Origin: Curtobacterium sp. MCSS17_015 | GTDB taxonomy: Bacteria; Actinomycetota; Actinomycetes; Actinomycetales; Microbacteriaceae | Direction of reading: 5' to 3' | DNA: 64,000 bases | Assembly: GCF_003234265.2 (NCBI RefSeq) | Contig: NZ_CP126256.1 | Coordinates: 868,001 to 932,000 of the forward strand | Shown here: piece after piece, positions 9,211-16,690 of the stretch | Layout of the letters: every line of letters begins with the position of its first letter | Position numbering within the stretch: the stretch's first letter is position 1 | The notes under the pieces: generated by a model | What the model was told of the DNA's origin: nothing | Databases searched by the model: none | The model's input: only the letters and a program-made list of their open reading frames with translations | Position numbers and translations under genes: made by a program

Positions 9211-10209
9211 TCAGCCGTGCCGGCGTTCGGTGGAGGACAGGAGCTGCTCGACCTCGCCGATCTCCATGGTCTCCGGCGACACCGCCTGCAGGGGAGCGGC
9301 GGTGGGGGCGTGCACCGCTTCGGCAAGGCGGTGCATCATCGCGACCGCGTCGTCGACGACCTCGGTGCTCTTCACCTGCACGCCGTGCAGGAGCCACTGC
9401 GCGGTCTCGAGTTCGTGGTGCACGCGGGCGCGCTGGCCGAGCTGGCGGTCACGGCCGCCGCCACCGGCGGTGTAGGCGCTGAGGACGGTGTCGAAGGCCG
9501 CACGACGGCCGGCGAGCACCCAGGCGAGGTCCTTCGCCGGGTCGCCGAGGCGGAGTTCGCCCCAGCCGAGCACACCGGTGACCTCGTCGCCCTGCACGAG
9601 CAGCGAGTCGACGCCGAGCGAGCCGTGCACGACGGTGGGGGTGAACTGCCAGAGCTGCTGGTCGCGGGCGGCACCCTCCCAGCGCTCCTGGAGCGCGGCC
9701 GGCACGAGCTTCGTCGCGACGGCGCGGTCCATCACGGACACGGCGGAGCGGAGCACCTCGAAGGGCGTCAACGAGGGCAGGCCGGCGTCCGTGACGAAGC
9801 TCGTCGGCAGGACGTGGAGTGCGGCGACCGCACGACCGACGCTGGTGGCCAGCTCCGGGCGGTCGGTCAGGTCACGGAGCGCGGGGTGCTCACCCTCGAC
9901 GTACGAGGTCAGGATCGCGCGGGTCGAGCCGATCGGCGCCTGACCGCGGTACTCCGGGACGGCGAACGGGAGGCGCGTGCGGATCCCGGCGCTGAGGGCC
10001 CGGATCGCGACGAGGTCGGCGGACTGACGCGCCTCGGCGCGCTGGTTCCGGGGTCGGCGGATGGCCGAGCTCCGGCCCTCGTCGTCGCGGACGACCGCCG
10101 ACTCGTAGTCACCGGCGGCCACCGAGCCGAGCGTGCGCGTCCCGGTCAGGACGAGCCCGGGCACGGCCGTCGTCGCCAACGCGGCTAGAGTGAACTGCGA
10201 TCCCGCCAT
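9211..10209 (-). CDS. aminoglycoside/macrolide phosphotransferase-family kinase
   Basis: A 332-residue protein of the protein-kinase-like APH/choline kinase fold. It has RSSAIRRPRNQRAEAR in the lysine region, and the Brenner-like loop reads VVHGSLGVDSLLV, where HGDLxxxN would be expected. The catalytic Asp is replaced by Ser, while a later GWGELRLGDPAKDLAWVL retains the metal-binding Asp. It may therefore be a weak kinase or a pseudokinase; the substrate is unknown and resistance should not be assumed. The start is ATG at 10209, exactly 7 bases after TACCCT; the ATG at 10215 overlaps that spacer and is less likely. It converges on adnB with a 34-base gap and is divergent from nudC. Confidence 0.75.
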   Translation of the reverse strand: MAGSQFTLAALATTAVPGLVLTGTRTLGSVAAGDYESAVVRDDEGRSSAIRRPRNQRAEARQSADLVAIRALSAGIRTRLPFAVPEYRGQAPIGSTRAILTSYVEGEHPALRDLTDRPELATSVGRAVAALHVLPTSFVTDAGLPSLTPFEVLRSAVSVMDRAVATKLVPAALQERWEGAARDQQLWQFTPTVVHGSLGVDSLLVQGDEVTGVLGWGELRLGDPAKDLAWVLAGRRAAFDTVLSAYTAGGGGRDRQLGQRARVHHELETAQWLLHGVQVKSTEVVDDAVAMMHRLAEAVHAPTAAPLQAVSPETMEIGEVEQLLSSTERRHG

Positions 10210-10216
10210 GCCCATC

Positions 10217-10222
10217 AGGGTA
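10217..10222 (-). promoter_or_regulatory. candidate leaderless -10 element (TACCCT)
   Basis: On the minus strand TACCCT is followed by GATGGGC (7 bases) and ATG at 10209. This spacing chooses the second of two in-frame ATGs. Confidence 0.5.
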
Positions 10223-10290
10223 GGTCCGCGGCGCATCCGATCGGTGCGCGCCACGCTGACCCGGGACGTGTCGACCACGAGGAGATCCGT

Positions 10291-11226
10291 GTGACCGTGG
10301 AGTTCGCCGCCCGGCTGCCGCTCGCCCGCAACGAGCTCGACCGCGACGCGGAGTACCGGTCGACGCCGGACCTCGACCGCGTGCTGCGCGACGACCCGGC
10401 GACCCGGTTCCTGCCCGTCCACGGTGGTGCGATGCTCCGGAACGGCGACGGCACGCTCCGCTTCGTCGACGCCGGGCAGGTGCCCGACGACGCCACGCTG
10501 CTCTACCTCGGACGGGCGATCGCCGACGCCGCGGACGCTCCGGCCGGCACCCGCTTCGTCGCCGCGCTCGTCGACGACGACGCCGCTGCCCGCATCGAAC
10601 CGGACACCGCGGCGTGGGAGAACCTCCGCATGTTCGGCACCGAACTGTCCGCCCGCGACCAGGGGCTCGCGGTCGAGGCCGTCGCGATGGCGAACTGGCA
10701 CGCCGTGCACGGGTTCTCGCCGCGGACCGGCTCGGCGACCGAGTCGACCGTCGGCGGGTGGGTCCGCCGCGACCCCGAGGGCCACCAGCACTTCCCGCGC
10801 ACCGACGCGGCGGTCATCGTCGGCATCACGGACGGCCAGGACCGCATCCTGCTCGGCTCGAACGCCGCGTGGGACGCGAACCGCTACTCGCTCCTCGCCG
10901 GGTTCGTCGAGCCGGGGGAGTCCCTCGAGGACGCCGTCCGACGCGAGGTCTTCGAGGAGGCCGGTGTCGCGATCGAGGAGCCCGAGTACCTCGGGTCGCA
11001 GCCGTGGCCGTTCCCGGCGTCCCTGATGGTCGGGTTCCGCGCCCGTGCCGTCGACGGCGACCCCTCCACCGCGCGTCCGGACGGCGTGGAGATCATCGAC
11101 GTCCGCTGGTTCTCGCGCGACGAGATCCGCGAGCACGCCGGTGACACCGTCCTGCTGCCCGGCCGGACCTCGATCGCCCGCGTCATCATCGAGGAGTGGT
11201 ACGGCGGGCCGCTCGATCTGCCGTGA
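10291..11226 (+). CDS. nudC: NAD(+) diphosphatase, Nudix family
   Basis: Hydrolyses NAD(H), and in some bacteria NAD caps on RNA, to NMN and AMP. The 311-residue protein carries the full Nudix box (GFVEPGESLEDAVRREVFEE, continuing AG) and the NudC signature SQPWPFPASLM right after it, with FPRTDAAVIVGI before it. The zinc ribbon normally present before the Nudix domain has lost its cysteines: the region reads FSPRTGS and GGWVRRDPEGHQHFPRTD, where C-x2-C pairs would be expected. The start is GTG at 10291 with AGGAG about 8 bases upstream. The stop overlaps the next start (GTGA), so it is coupled to the UvrD2-type gene, as in mycobacteria. Confidence 0.93.
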   Translation: MTVEFAARLPLARNELDRDAEYRSTPDLDRVLRDDPATRFLPVHGGAMLRNGDGTLRFVDAGQVPDDATLLYLGRAIADAADAPAGTRFVAALVDDDAAARIEPDTAAWENLRMFGTELSARDQGLAVEAVAMANWHAVHGFSPRTGSATESTVGGWVRRDPEGHQHFPRTDAAVIVGITDGQDRILLGSNAAWDANRYSLLAGFVEPGESLEDAVRREVFEEAGVAIEEPEYLGSQPWPFPASLMVGFRARAVDGDPSTARPDGVEIIDVRWFSRDEIREHAGDTVLLPGRTSIARVIIEEWYGGPLDLP

Positions 11227-12968
11227 CCGGCGCACCCGGCGCCGTCGACCCGGCGACCCCGTCGCCCGACGCCCTGCTCGCCGCGCTCGACGCCGAGCAG
11301 CGGACGGTCGCCCGGACGCTCCTCGGTCCGGTCGCCGTCCTGGCCGGCGCGGGGACCGGCAAGACCCGTGCGATCACGCACCGCATCGCCTACGGCGTCG
11401 CGACCGGCACCTACTCGCCGAACCACGTCCTCGCGCTGACCTTCACCACCCGGGCGGCCGGTGAGCTGCGGTCCCGGCTGCGTGCCCTCGGCGCCGGCGC
11501 GGTGCAGGCCAGGACGTTCCACGCCGCGGCGATGTCCCAGCTGGGGTACTTCTGGCCGGACACCGTCGGCGGGCACGCCCCGGGGCTGGTGGAGTCCAAG
11601 GGCCGGATGATCGCGCACGCCGCGGACACCATCGGCCTGCGGGTCGACACCCCGACGCTGCGCGACCTGGCGGGCGAGGTCGAGTGGCGGAAGGTGCAGC
11701 GCCTGACCTACGACGAGTACGAGTCCGCTGCGACCGGACGGACGATGCCGCGCGACACCTCGCCGTCCCGGGTGGTCGACCTCATGCGCGCGTACGAGCG
11801 GCTGAAGGACGACCGTCGGCAGATGGACTTCGAGGACGTGCTCCTCGCGACCCTCGGCATGGTCGAGTCCGAGCCCCGGGTGGCCTCGTACGTGCGGCAG
11901 CAGTACCGGTTCTTCGTGGTGGACGAGTACCAGGACGTCTCGCCCGTGCAGCACGACCTGCTCCGCGCCTGGCTCGGCGGCCGGGACGACCTGTGCGTGG
12001 TCGGCGACGCCAGCCAGACGATCTACTCGTTCACCGGCGCGTCCAGCCGCTACCTGCTCGGGTTCGGCTCCGAGTTCCCGCGCGCGTCGGTGCTCCGGCT
12101 CGAACGCAACTACCGCTCGACGCGCGAGGTCGTGCACGCCGCCAACGCCCTGATGCGCGGGCAGCCGGGCGCGCTCGACCTCGTCGCGCAGCAGGCCGAG
12201 TCGGGTCCGGACCCGACCGTGCTGGCGTGCGCGCACGACGGTGACGAGGCCGCCACGATCACCAGGCGGATCACGGAACTCGTCGACGGCGGAGCCGCGT
12301 ACGGCGACTGCGCCGTGCTGTTCCGGGTCGGCGCGCAGTCCGCTGCGATCGAGTCGGCGCTCGGCCGCAACGGGATCCCGTACCGGGTGCAGGGCGGCAA
12401 GCGCTTCTTCGACCGACCCGAGGTCAAGCTCGCCGTCCACCACATGCGCGGGGAGGCGGTCCGGCAGACGGACGACGAGCTCCTGCGCCGGGTGGAGCTC
12501 GTGTTGCAGATCAGCGGCTGGACCCGCACCGCTCCGGAGGGCACCGGCGCCGTCCGCGAGCAGTGGGAGGCGCTGCAGGCGATCATGCAGCTCGCCGAGG
12601 CCGCGCCGGCCGGGACGACCATGCAGCAGTTCACGGCCGACCTGGTCGACCGTGCCGCGACCCACCACGAGCCGGAACTCGACGCCGTCACCCTCGCGAC
12701 GCTGCACTCGTCGAAGGGCCTGGAGTGGCCGCACGTGGTGCTGGCCGGCGTCGCCGAGGGGCTGCTCCCGATCTCGTACGCGACGACCGACGAGGGCATC
12801 GACGAGGAACGACGGCTGTTCTACGTCGGCATCACCCGTGCCCGTCGTTCCCTGACCATGACGTGGTCCGCGCAGGGCTCCACACGGGGCGGGGCCCGGG
12901 TGGCGAGCCGGTTCCTGGCAGCCCTCGGCACGCACACCGCGGATGCGGAGCGACCCGCCGGACCGTGA
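11223..12968 (+). CDS. uvrD2: UvrD2-type superfamily 1 DNA helicase
   Basis: A 3'-to-5' DNA helicase of the UvrD/Rep family. Motifs: AGAGTGKT (residues 41-48), ALTFTTRAAGEL, VVDEYQDVSPVQ (near 235), GDASQTIYSFTGAS, LERNYRS, TLHSSKGLEWPHVVL and YVGITRARRSL. At 581 residues it ends soon after motif VI and lacks the C-terminal HRDC and tetracysteine domains of mycobacterial UvrD2 (about 700 residues, from memory). The start is GTG at 11223 overlapping the nudC stop. Its last 137 bases overlap, on the other strand, the convergent gene at 12832-13716. Confidence 0.88.
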   Translation: MTGAPGAVDPATPSPDALLAALDAEQRTVARTLLGPVAVLAGAGTGKTRAITHRIAYGVATGTYSPNHVLALTFTTRAAGELRSRLRALGAGAVQARTFHAAAMSQLGYFWPDTVGGHAPGLVESKGRMIAHAADTIGLRVDTPTLRDLAGEVEWRKVQRLTYDEYESAATGRTMPRDTSPSRVVDLMRAYERLKDDRRQMDFEDVLLATLGMVESEPRVASYVRQQYRFFVVDEYQDVSPVQHDLLRAWLGGRDDLCVVGDASQTIYSFTGASSRYLLGFGSEFPRASVLRLERNYRSTREVVHAANALMRGQPGALDLVAQQAESGPDPTVLACAHDGDEAATITRRITELVDGGAAYGDCAVLFRVGAQSAAIESALGRNGIPYRVQGGKRFFDRPEVKLAVHHMRGEAVRQTDDELLRRVELVLQISGWTRTAPEGTGAVREQWEALQAIMQLAEAAPAGTTMQQFTADLVDRAATHHEPELDAVTLATLHSSKGLEWPHVVLAGVAEGLLPISYATTDEGIDEERRLFYVGITRARRSLTMTWSAQGSTRGGARVASRFLAALGTHTADAERPAGP

Positions 12969-13716
12969 CCGACAGGTCCGTCCGGTCGACCAGCAGCTGC
13001 TGCGCGTCCGGGTACTGCGCCACGAGGGGGAGGCGCTCGAGCACCAGACGGGTCACCGTCGTGGCGATCGTCGCCGCACGGTAGGGCGACAGCGCGGCCG
13101 CCGGTCGGCCCCACACCTGTGCGGCGATCGCCGGCCAGGCCGGATCGGCGTCGGTGCGTTCGAGCTCGACGCACTGGAGGCACGGCCCCGCGCCCGGCAC
13201 GAGGAACGGACCGACGCGGACCCGGCCGTCGCCCACCACCACCGGCAGGTGCGGCACCGACCGGCGACACCACGCGGCGCGGACCGCCGGGTCCGTCACG
13301 TGGTCGGCCACGAGGACGGCGAGCACCGGCGGCGGCTCGGGCTCGGGCACCGGACCGCCCCGAGGAGCGGACGTCCGGACGACCGTCACCCCGTCACCGG
13401 TGAGCATCCGGTCGAGTTCCTGCGCGAGCGGACCGGTGCCGGAGACCTCGACCCGGGCGGTCGGTTCCGGGCGGATGTCGACCACAGCGGGGGCCGCGTC
13501 ACCGAGCAGCCGGGCGGCGACCGCCGGCGCACACCCGACGCTCTGGGCGACGCCCGACATGGCATCCCGACCGGTCTCACGGCGGAGTGCGCAGAGGAAG
13601 CGTTCCTCGGCCGTCGTCGGGACCGGCACCACGGAGCGCGGCGGGTCGACCCCGAGCTGGACGGTGCAGGGATCGCGCCAGACGAACTCGAGGGCCGGAT
13701 CGATGCGGATGCCCAT
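12832..13716 (-). CDS. ThiF/cyclodehydratase-like (TOMM leader-binding type) protein
   Basis: A 294-residue protein resembling the E1-like part of azole cyclodehydratases, commonly annotated as TOMM precursor leader peptide-binding protein. Evidence: a Rossmann-like segment (ARVEVSGTGPLAQELDRML), a ThiF-type middle part (PHLPVVVGDGRVRVGPFLVPG) and a tetracysteine zinc site split between PCLQCVE and RCACRG. No YcaO protein, precursor peptide or oxidase is nearby, so it is an orphan. From memory, an equivalent gene sits beside uvrD2 in mycobacteria, suggesting a housekeeping role rather than natural-product biosynthesis. The start is ATG at 13716. The final codons overlap the uvrD2 3' end by 137 bases; both frames are coding-like up to that point. 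Confidence 0.72.
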   Translation of the reverse strand: MGIRIDPALEFVWRDPCTVQLGVDPPRSVVPVPTTAEERFLCALRRETGRDAMSGVAQSVGCAPAVAARLLGDAAPAVVDIRPEPTARVEVSGTGPLAQELDRMLTGDGVTVVRTSAPRGGPVPEPEPPPVLAVLVADHVTDPAVRAAWCRRSVPHLPVVVGDGRVRVGPFLVPGAGPCLQCVELERTDADPAWPAIAAQVWGRPAAALSPYRAATIATTVTRLVLERLPLVAQYPDAQQLLVDRTDLSVTVRRVAPHPRCACRGLPGTGSPPGPRPVWSPARTTSWSGNDGHG

Positions 13717-13845
13717 GGGTCAACGCTGGTGCATCCGGCGCCGGAGGTGGTACGGAGACGGCCGATCTGTGGACAAGCCGGCTGGGTCGGGCGGTGTGGA
13801 CAGGAGGCGGGTCGCACCTCCCGGCCACACCACCGGCGTGGTCGA

Positions 13846-15285
13846 CTAGTGCCGCGGACCGCCGTCGGCCGGGCCGCCGTCGCCAGGACCACCGTCGGCG
13901 GACCCGTCCGTCGGGCCACTGCCGGGGCCGTCGATGCCGCCGTCCTCGTCCTCGTGCGGGCGGTCGTCCGTCGCGTCGTTGAGCAGGTCCTCGAGCGCGC
14001 GGTCGAACGCGTCGTCCTCCGGCGTCTGCGACGGGTCGCGGAGTCGGGCGACCAGGGCCTCCGGGGCGTCGATGTCGTCGGAGCCGGGCACCAGGTCGAA
14101 CGCGGCCCAGAGCGCGTCGCGCTCCCCGGCGCCGAGCTCGTCGGTGACCCGCTGCCACATCGCCGCCGCCTCGCGCAGACGACGCGGCCGCAGCTCGAGG
14201 CCGACCAGTGTCGCGAAGGCGGACTCGGCGGGGCCGCCGGCGGCACGGCGACGCCGGACCATCTCGGCGATCGCACCGGAGCGGGGGAGTCGGGCGGTCG
14301 CGGCGGCAGTGACGGTGTCGACCCAGCCCTCGACGAGCGCGAGCATCGTCTCGAGTCGGGCGAGGGCGGCGTCCTGCTCCGGCGTCCGCGGCGGGATGAG
14401 CGCTCCGGAGGCCAGTGCGTCGCGCAACTGCTCCTGGTCGGTCGGGTCGATCCCGGACAGCGACTCCTCGACGCGGTCGAACGGGATGTGGACGCCCTTC
14501 GCGTACTCCGTGATCGACGAGATGATGTGCAGACGCAGCCAGCGAGCCGAGCGGAACAGCCGGGCGTGTGCGAGCTCGCGGACGGCCAGGTAGATCCGGA
14601 CCTCGTCGGCGGGGACGTCCAGGCCGTCGGCGAACTCGGCGACGTTCTGCGGCACGAGCGCGGCGACCTGCTCGTCGAGGAGCGGCACGCCGACGTCACC
14701 GCCGGACACGACCTCCTTCGCGAGCTGTCCGACGACCTGGCCGAGCTGGATCGCGAAGAGCGCGCCACCGACCCCGCGCATGGCCTTCGAGACGTCGCCG
14801 AGCATGAGCTTCAGCTCCTCGGGCGCGCGCTGGTCGATCGCCTCGGTGAGGGCGGTCGCGATGCTCGACGCGACGGGCTCGGCGATCTGCGACCACACGG
14901 GTGCCGTCGCCTTCGCCCACTGCTCGCGGGTGTAGACGCTCGGCGTCGAGGTGAGCTCCGCGACGGTCGTCACCTCGTCGAGCCAGAGTGCGGCGACCTG
15001 GAAGGCCTGCGCTGCGGCCTGGGCGGTGGCGGGGTCGAGCGGCTGTTCACCCTCGCGGGCGATCGCGGCGGCGCGCTCGGCCGTCACGGTGAAGTCGATG
15101 CCGTCGCCGCCGTTCTGCGCGGCCCGCTGGAGCTGGCTCATCAGGTTCGCGACGAAGGCCGGGTCGTTCGGCAGGCCGGCGGCGCCGGCGAGCTGCGACG
15201 GGTCGATCTGGCCCTCGCCGGAGAGGAGCTTGCGGAGCATCTCCTGGAAGTCGTCGTCCGGCCCCGGCTGCGGTTCATCAGGCAT
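13846..15285 (-). CDS. DUF2342 / Zincin_2 family protein
   Basis: A 479-residue member of the actinobacterial zinc-dependent metalloprotease-like family (PF10103/TIGR03624). The N-terminus (MPDEPQPGPDDDFQEMLRKL) and the core (RELAHARLFRSARWLRLHI, near residue 234) are typical. The HExxH-like motif is degenerate here (RELAH), so peptidase activity is doubtful. The C-terminal 50 residues are Asp/Gly-rich and probably disordered. The start ATG at 15285 lies 7 bases after TAGCGT. It is divergent from the PDZ/Lon-type protease, an arrangement conserved in actinobacteria. Confidence 0.88.
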   Translation of the reverse strand: MPDEPQPGPDDDFQEMLRKLLSGEGQIDPSQLAGAAGLPNDPAFVANLMSQLQRAAQNGGDGIDFTVTAERAAAIAREGEQPLDPATAQAAAQAFQVAALWLDEVTTVAELTSTPSVYTREQWAKATAPVWSQIAEPVASSIATALTEAIDQRAPEELKLMLGDVSKAMRGVGGALFAIQLGQVVGQLAKEVVSGGDVGVPLLDEQVAALVPQNVAEFADGLDVPADEVRIYLAVRELAHARLFRSARWLRLHIISSITEYAKGVHIPFDRVEESLSGIDPTDQEQLRDALASGALIPPRTPEQDAALARLETMLALVEGWVDTVTAAATARLPRSGAIAEMVRRRRAAGGPAESAFATLVGLELRPRRLREAAAMWQRVTDELGAGERDALWAAFDLVPGSDDIDAPEALVARLRDPSQTPEDDAFDRALEDLLNDATDDRPHEDEDGGIDGPGSGPTDGSADGGPGDGGPADGGPRH

Positions 15286-15292
15286 GCCGACT

Positions 15293-15298
15293 ACGCTA
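15293..15298 (-). promoter_or_regulatory. candidate leaderless -10 element (TAGCGT)
   Basis: On the minus strand TAGCGT is followed by AGTCGGC (7 bases) and the DUF2342 start ATG at 15285. Confidence 0.5.
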
Positions 15299-15387
15299 AC
15301 CGCTGCCCGCGGGCCCGGACCTGGGACCGGCCCGGGCATCCGCCCGTCCGGCTGCGCCGTGGGCGAACAGCCCCCGGAAGGACCCGT

Positions 15388-16497
15388 GTGACCCTCTTCG
15401 CCCCCGCCCCACGCCGTCGCTCGCGATCACGGACCATCGGCTGGGCCTTCGTCATCGGCGCCCTCGTGCTGGCGGTCGTCGCGAGCCTGCTGCCGAGCCC
15501 CTACGTGATCGAGATGCCCGGTCCGGTGTTCAACACGATCGGCACGCAGCGGCAGGGGACGGGCGAGGACGCGAAGGACGTCGAGCTCATCCAGATCGAC
15601 GGGCACCGCACCTACCCGACCTCCGGTGCGCTCGACATGCTCACCGTCAGCGTGCAGGGCACGGCGACGGAGCGGCCGCCGTGGACGAGTGTCATCCGGG
15701 CCCTGTTCACGAAGTCGCAGGCCGTGGTGCCCGCCAGTGCGATCTACCCGCCGGGGCGCACGACCGAGCAGGTGAACGAGCAGGACGCCGCCGACATGAC
15801 GAACTCGCAGCAGTCCGCCGTCGCCGCGGCCCTCGTCGAGCAGGGGTTCGAGATCCCGAGCGAGCTCGAGGTCGGCACCGTGCAGGAGGGGTCGCCCGCC
15901 GACGGGGTCATCCGCACCGGGGACATCGTCACGGCGTTCGACGGCACCTCGCTCACGACGAACTCCGACGCCACGGCCCTCCGGGAACTCGTCGCGCGGC
16001 ACGGCACCGGCTCGCCCGCCACGGTCACGGTCGAGCGCGACGGAGCCACCAGGGAGCTCTCGGTCACCCCCCGGTCCGAGCAGGGCACAGCGCTCCTCGG
16101 CGTCGGCGTGGTCGAGCGCTACGACTTCCCCTTCGAGGTCGACATCGAGCTGCAGGACGTCGGCGGACCCTCGGCCGGCATGATGTTCGCCCTCGGGATC
16201 ATCGACGAGATCACGCCGGGCGAGCTGAACGGCGGCAAGCACGTCGCGGGCACCGGCACGATCACCGCCGCAGGCGACGTCGGCCCGATCGGCGGCATCC
16301 GACAGAAGCTCTACGGGGCCCAGGCCGCGGGCGCGACCGTGTTCCTCGCGCCACAGGAGAACTGCGACGAGGTCGTCGGGCACGTTCCGGACGGACTCGA
16401 CGTGTACGCGGTCTCGACCCTCGACCAGGCGGTGACGGACCTCGAGACGCTCGCGGCGGGCCGGAGCACGGCCGGTCTCGAGCGCTGCACGGCCTGA
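15388..16497 (+). CDS. membrane-anchored PDZ plus Lon-type (S16) serine protease
   Basis: A 369-residue YlbL-type protease. One N-terminal membrane anchor (IGWAFVIGALVLAVVASLL, about residues 18-36) is followed by an extracytoplasmic region, a PDZ domain (about 165-230: QEGSPADGVIRTGDIVTAFD) and a Lon-type proteolytic domain. The Ser-Lys dyad is visible as Ser262 in GGPSAGMMFALG and Lys307 in GGIRQKLYGAQ. Known relatives degrade or regulate envelope and division proteins; the substrate here is unknown. The start is GTG at 15388 with GGAAGGA 5 bases upstream. It is followed by a hairpin-rich region (16523-16574) and then UPF0182. Confidence 0.92.
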   Translation: MTLFAPAPRRRSRSRTIGWAFVIGALVLAVVASLLPSPYVIEMPGPVFNTIGTQRQGTGEDAKDVELIQIDGHRTYPTSGALDMLTVSVQGTATERPPWTSVIRALFTKSQAVVPASAIYPPGRTTEQVNEQDAADMTNSQQSAVAAALVEQGFEIPSELEVGTVQEGSPADGVIRTGDIVTAFDGTSLTTNSDATALRELVARHGTGSPATVTVERDGATRELSVTPRSEQGTALLGVGVVERYDFPFEVDIELQDVGGPSAGMMFALGIIDEITPGELNGGKHVAGTGTITAAGDVGPIGGIRQKLYGAQAAGATVFLAPQENCDEVVGHVPDGLDVYAVSTLDQAVTDLETLAAGRSTAGLERCTA

Positions 16498-16522
16498 CGG
16501 GGGCTGCGGGGCGGACGGCGGA

Positions 16523-16574
16523 CGGGCCTCCAGGGCGTCGTGCCGGGGCGCCGCACGGCACGGACGGGAGGCCC
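16523..16574 (+). terminator. GGGCCTCC/GGAGGCCC inverted repeat after the protease gene
   Basis: Arms GGGCCTCC (16523-16530) and GGAGGCCC (16567-16574) enclose a second inverted repeat, CGTGCCG and CGGCACG. Together they could form a long stem-loop 25 bases after the protease stop. There is no T-run. Confidence 0.45.
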
Positions 16575-16602
16575 GGAGCGCGTTCCTGAGACGCGGCACA
16601 GG

Positions 16603-16629
16603 TTGACTGTCGGTCAGGACGAATAGGAT
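16603..16629 (+). promoter_or_regulatory. candidate promoter of the UPF0182 gene
   Basis: TTGACT (16603-16608) and TAGGAT (16624-16629) are separated by 15 bases, shorter than ideal. The resulting leader would be about 55 bases long. Confidence 0.35.
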
Positions 16630-16690
16630 CGTCAGCACTGACGGCTCGGCCTGCCGGCGCCGCCGGTCCGACACGTCTGGAGCACAACAA

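Noticed and set aside
9211..10209. antibiotic resistance gene (aminoglycoside or macrolide phosphotransferase)
   Set aside because: Only fold-level resemblance, and the catalytic loop lacks the canonical Asp; resistance is not supported.
12832..13716. ribosomally made azole peptide cluster
   Set aside because: No YcaO, precursor peptide, dehydrogenase or dedicated transporter lies nearby.
12943..15387. N-terminal extension of the PDZ/Lon-type protease frame
   Set aside because: It is antisense to DUF2342 and the cyclodehydratase-like gene; a good ribosome binding site precedes GTG 15388.
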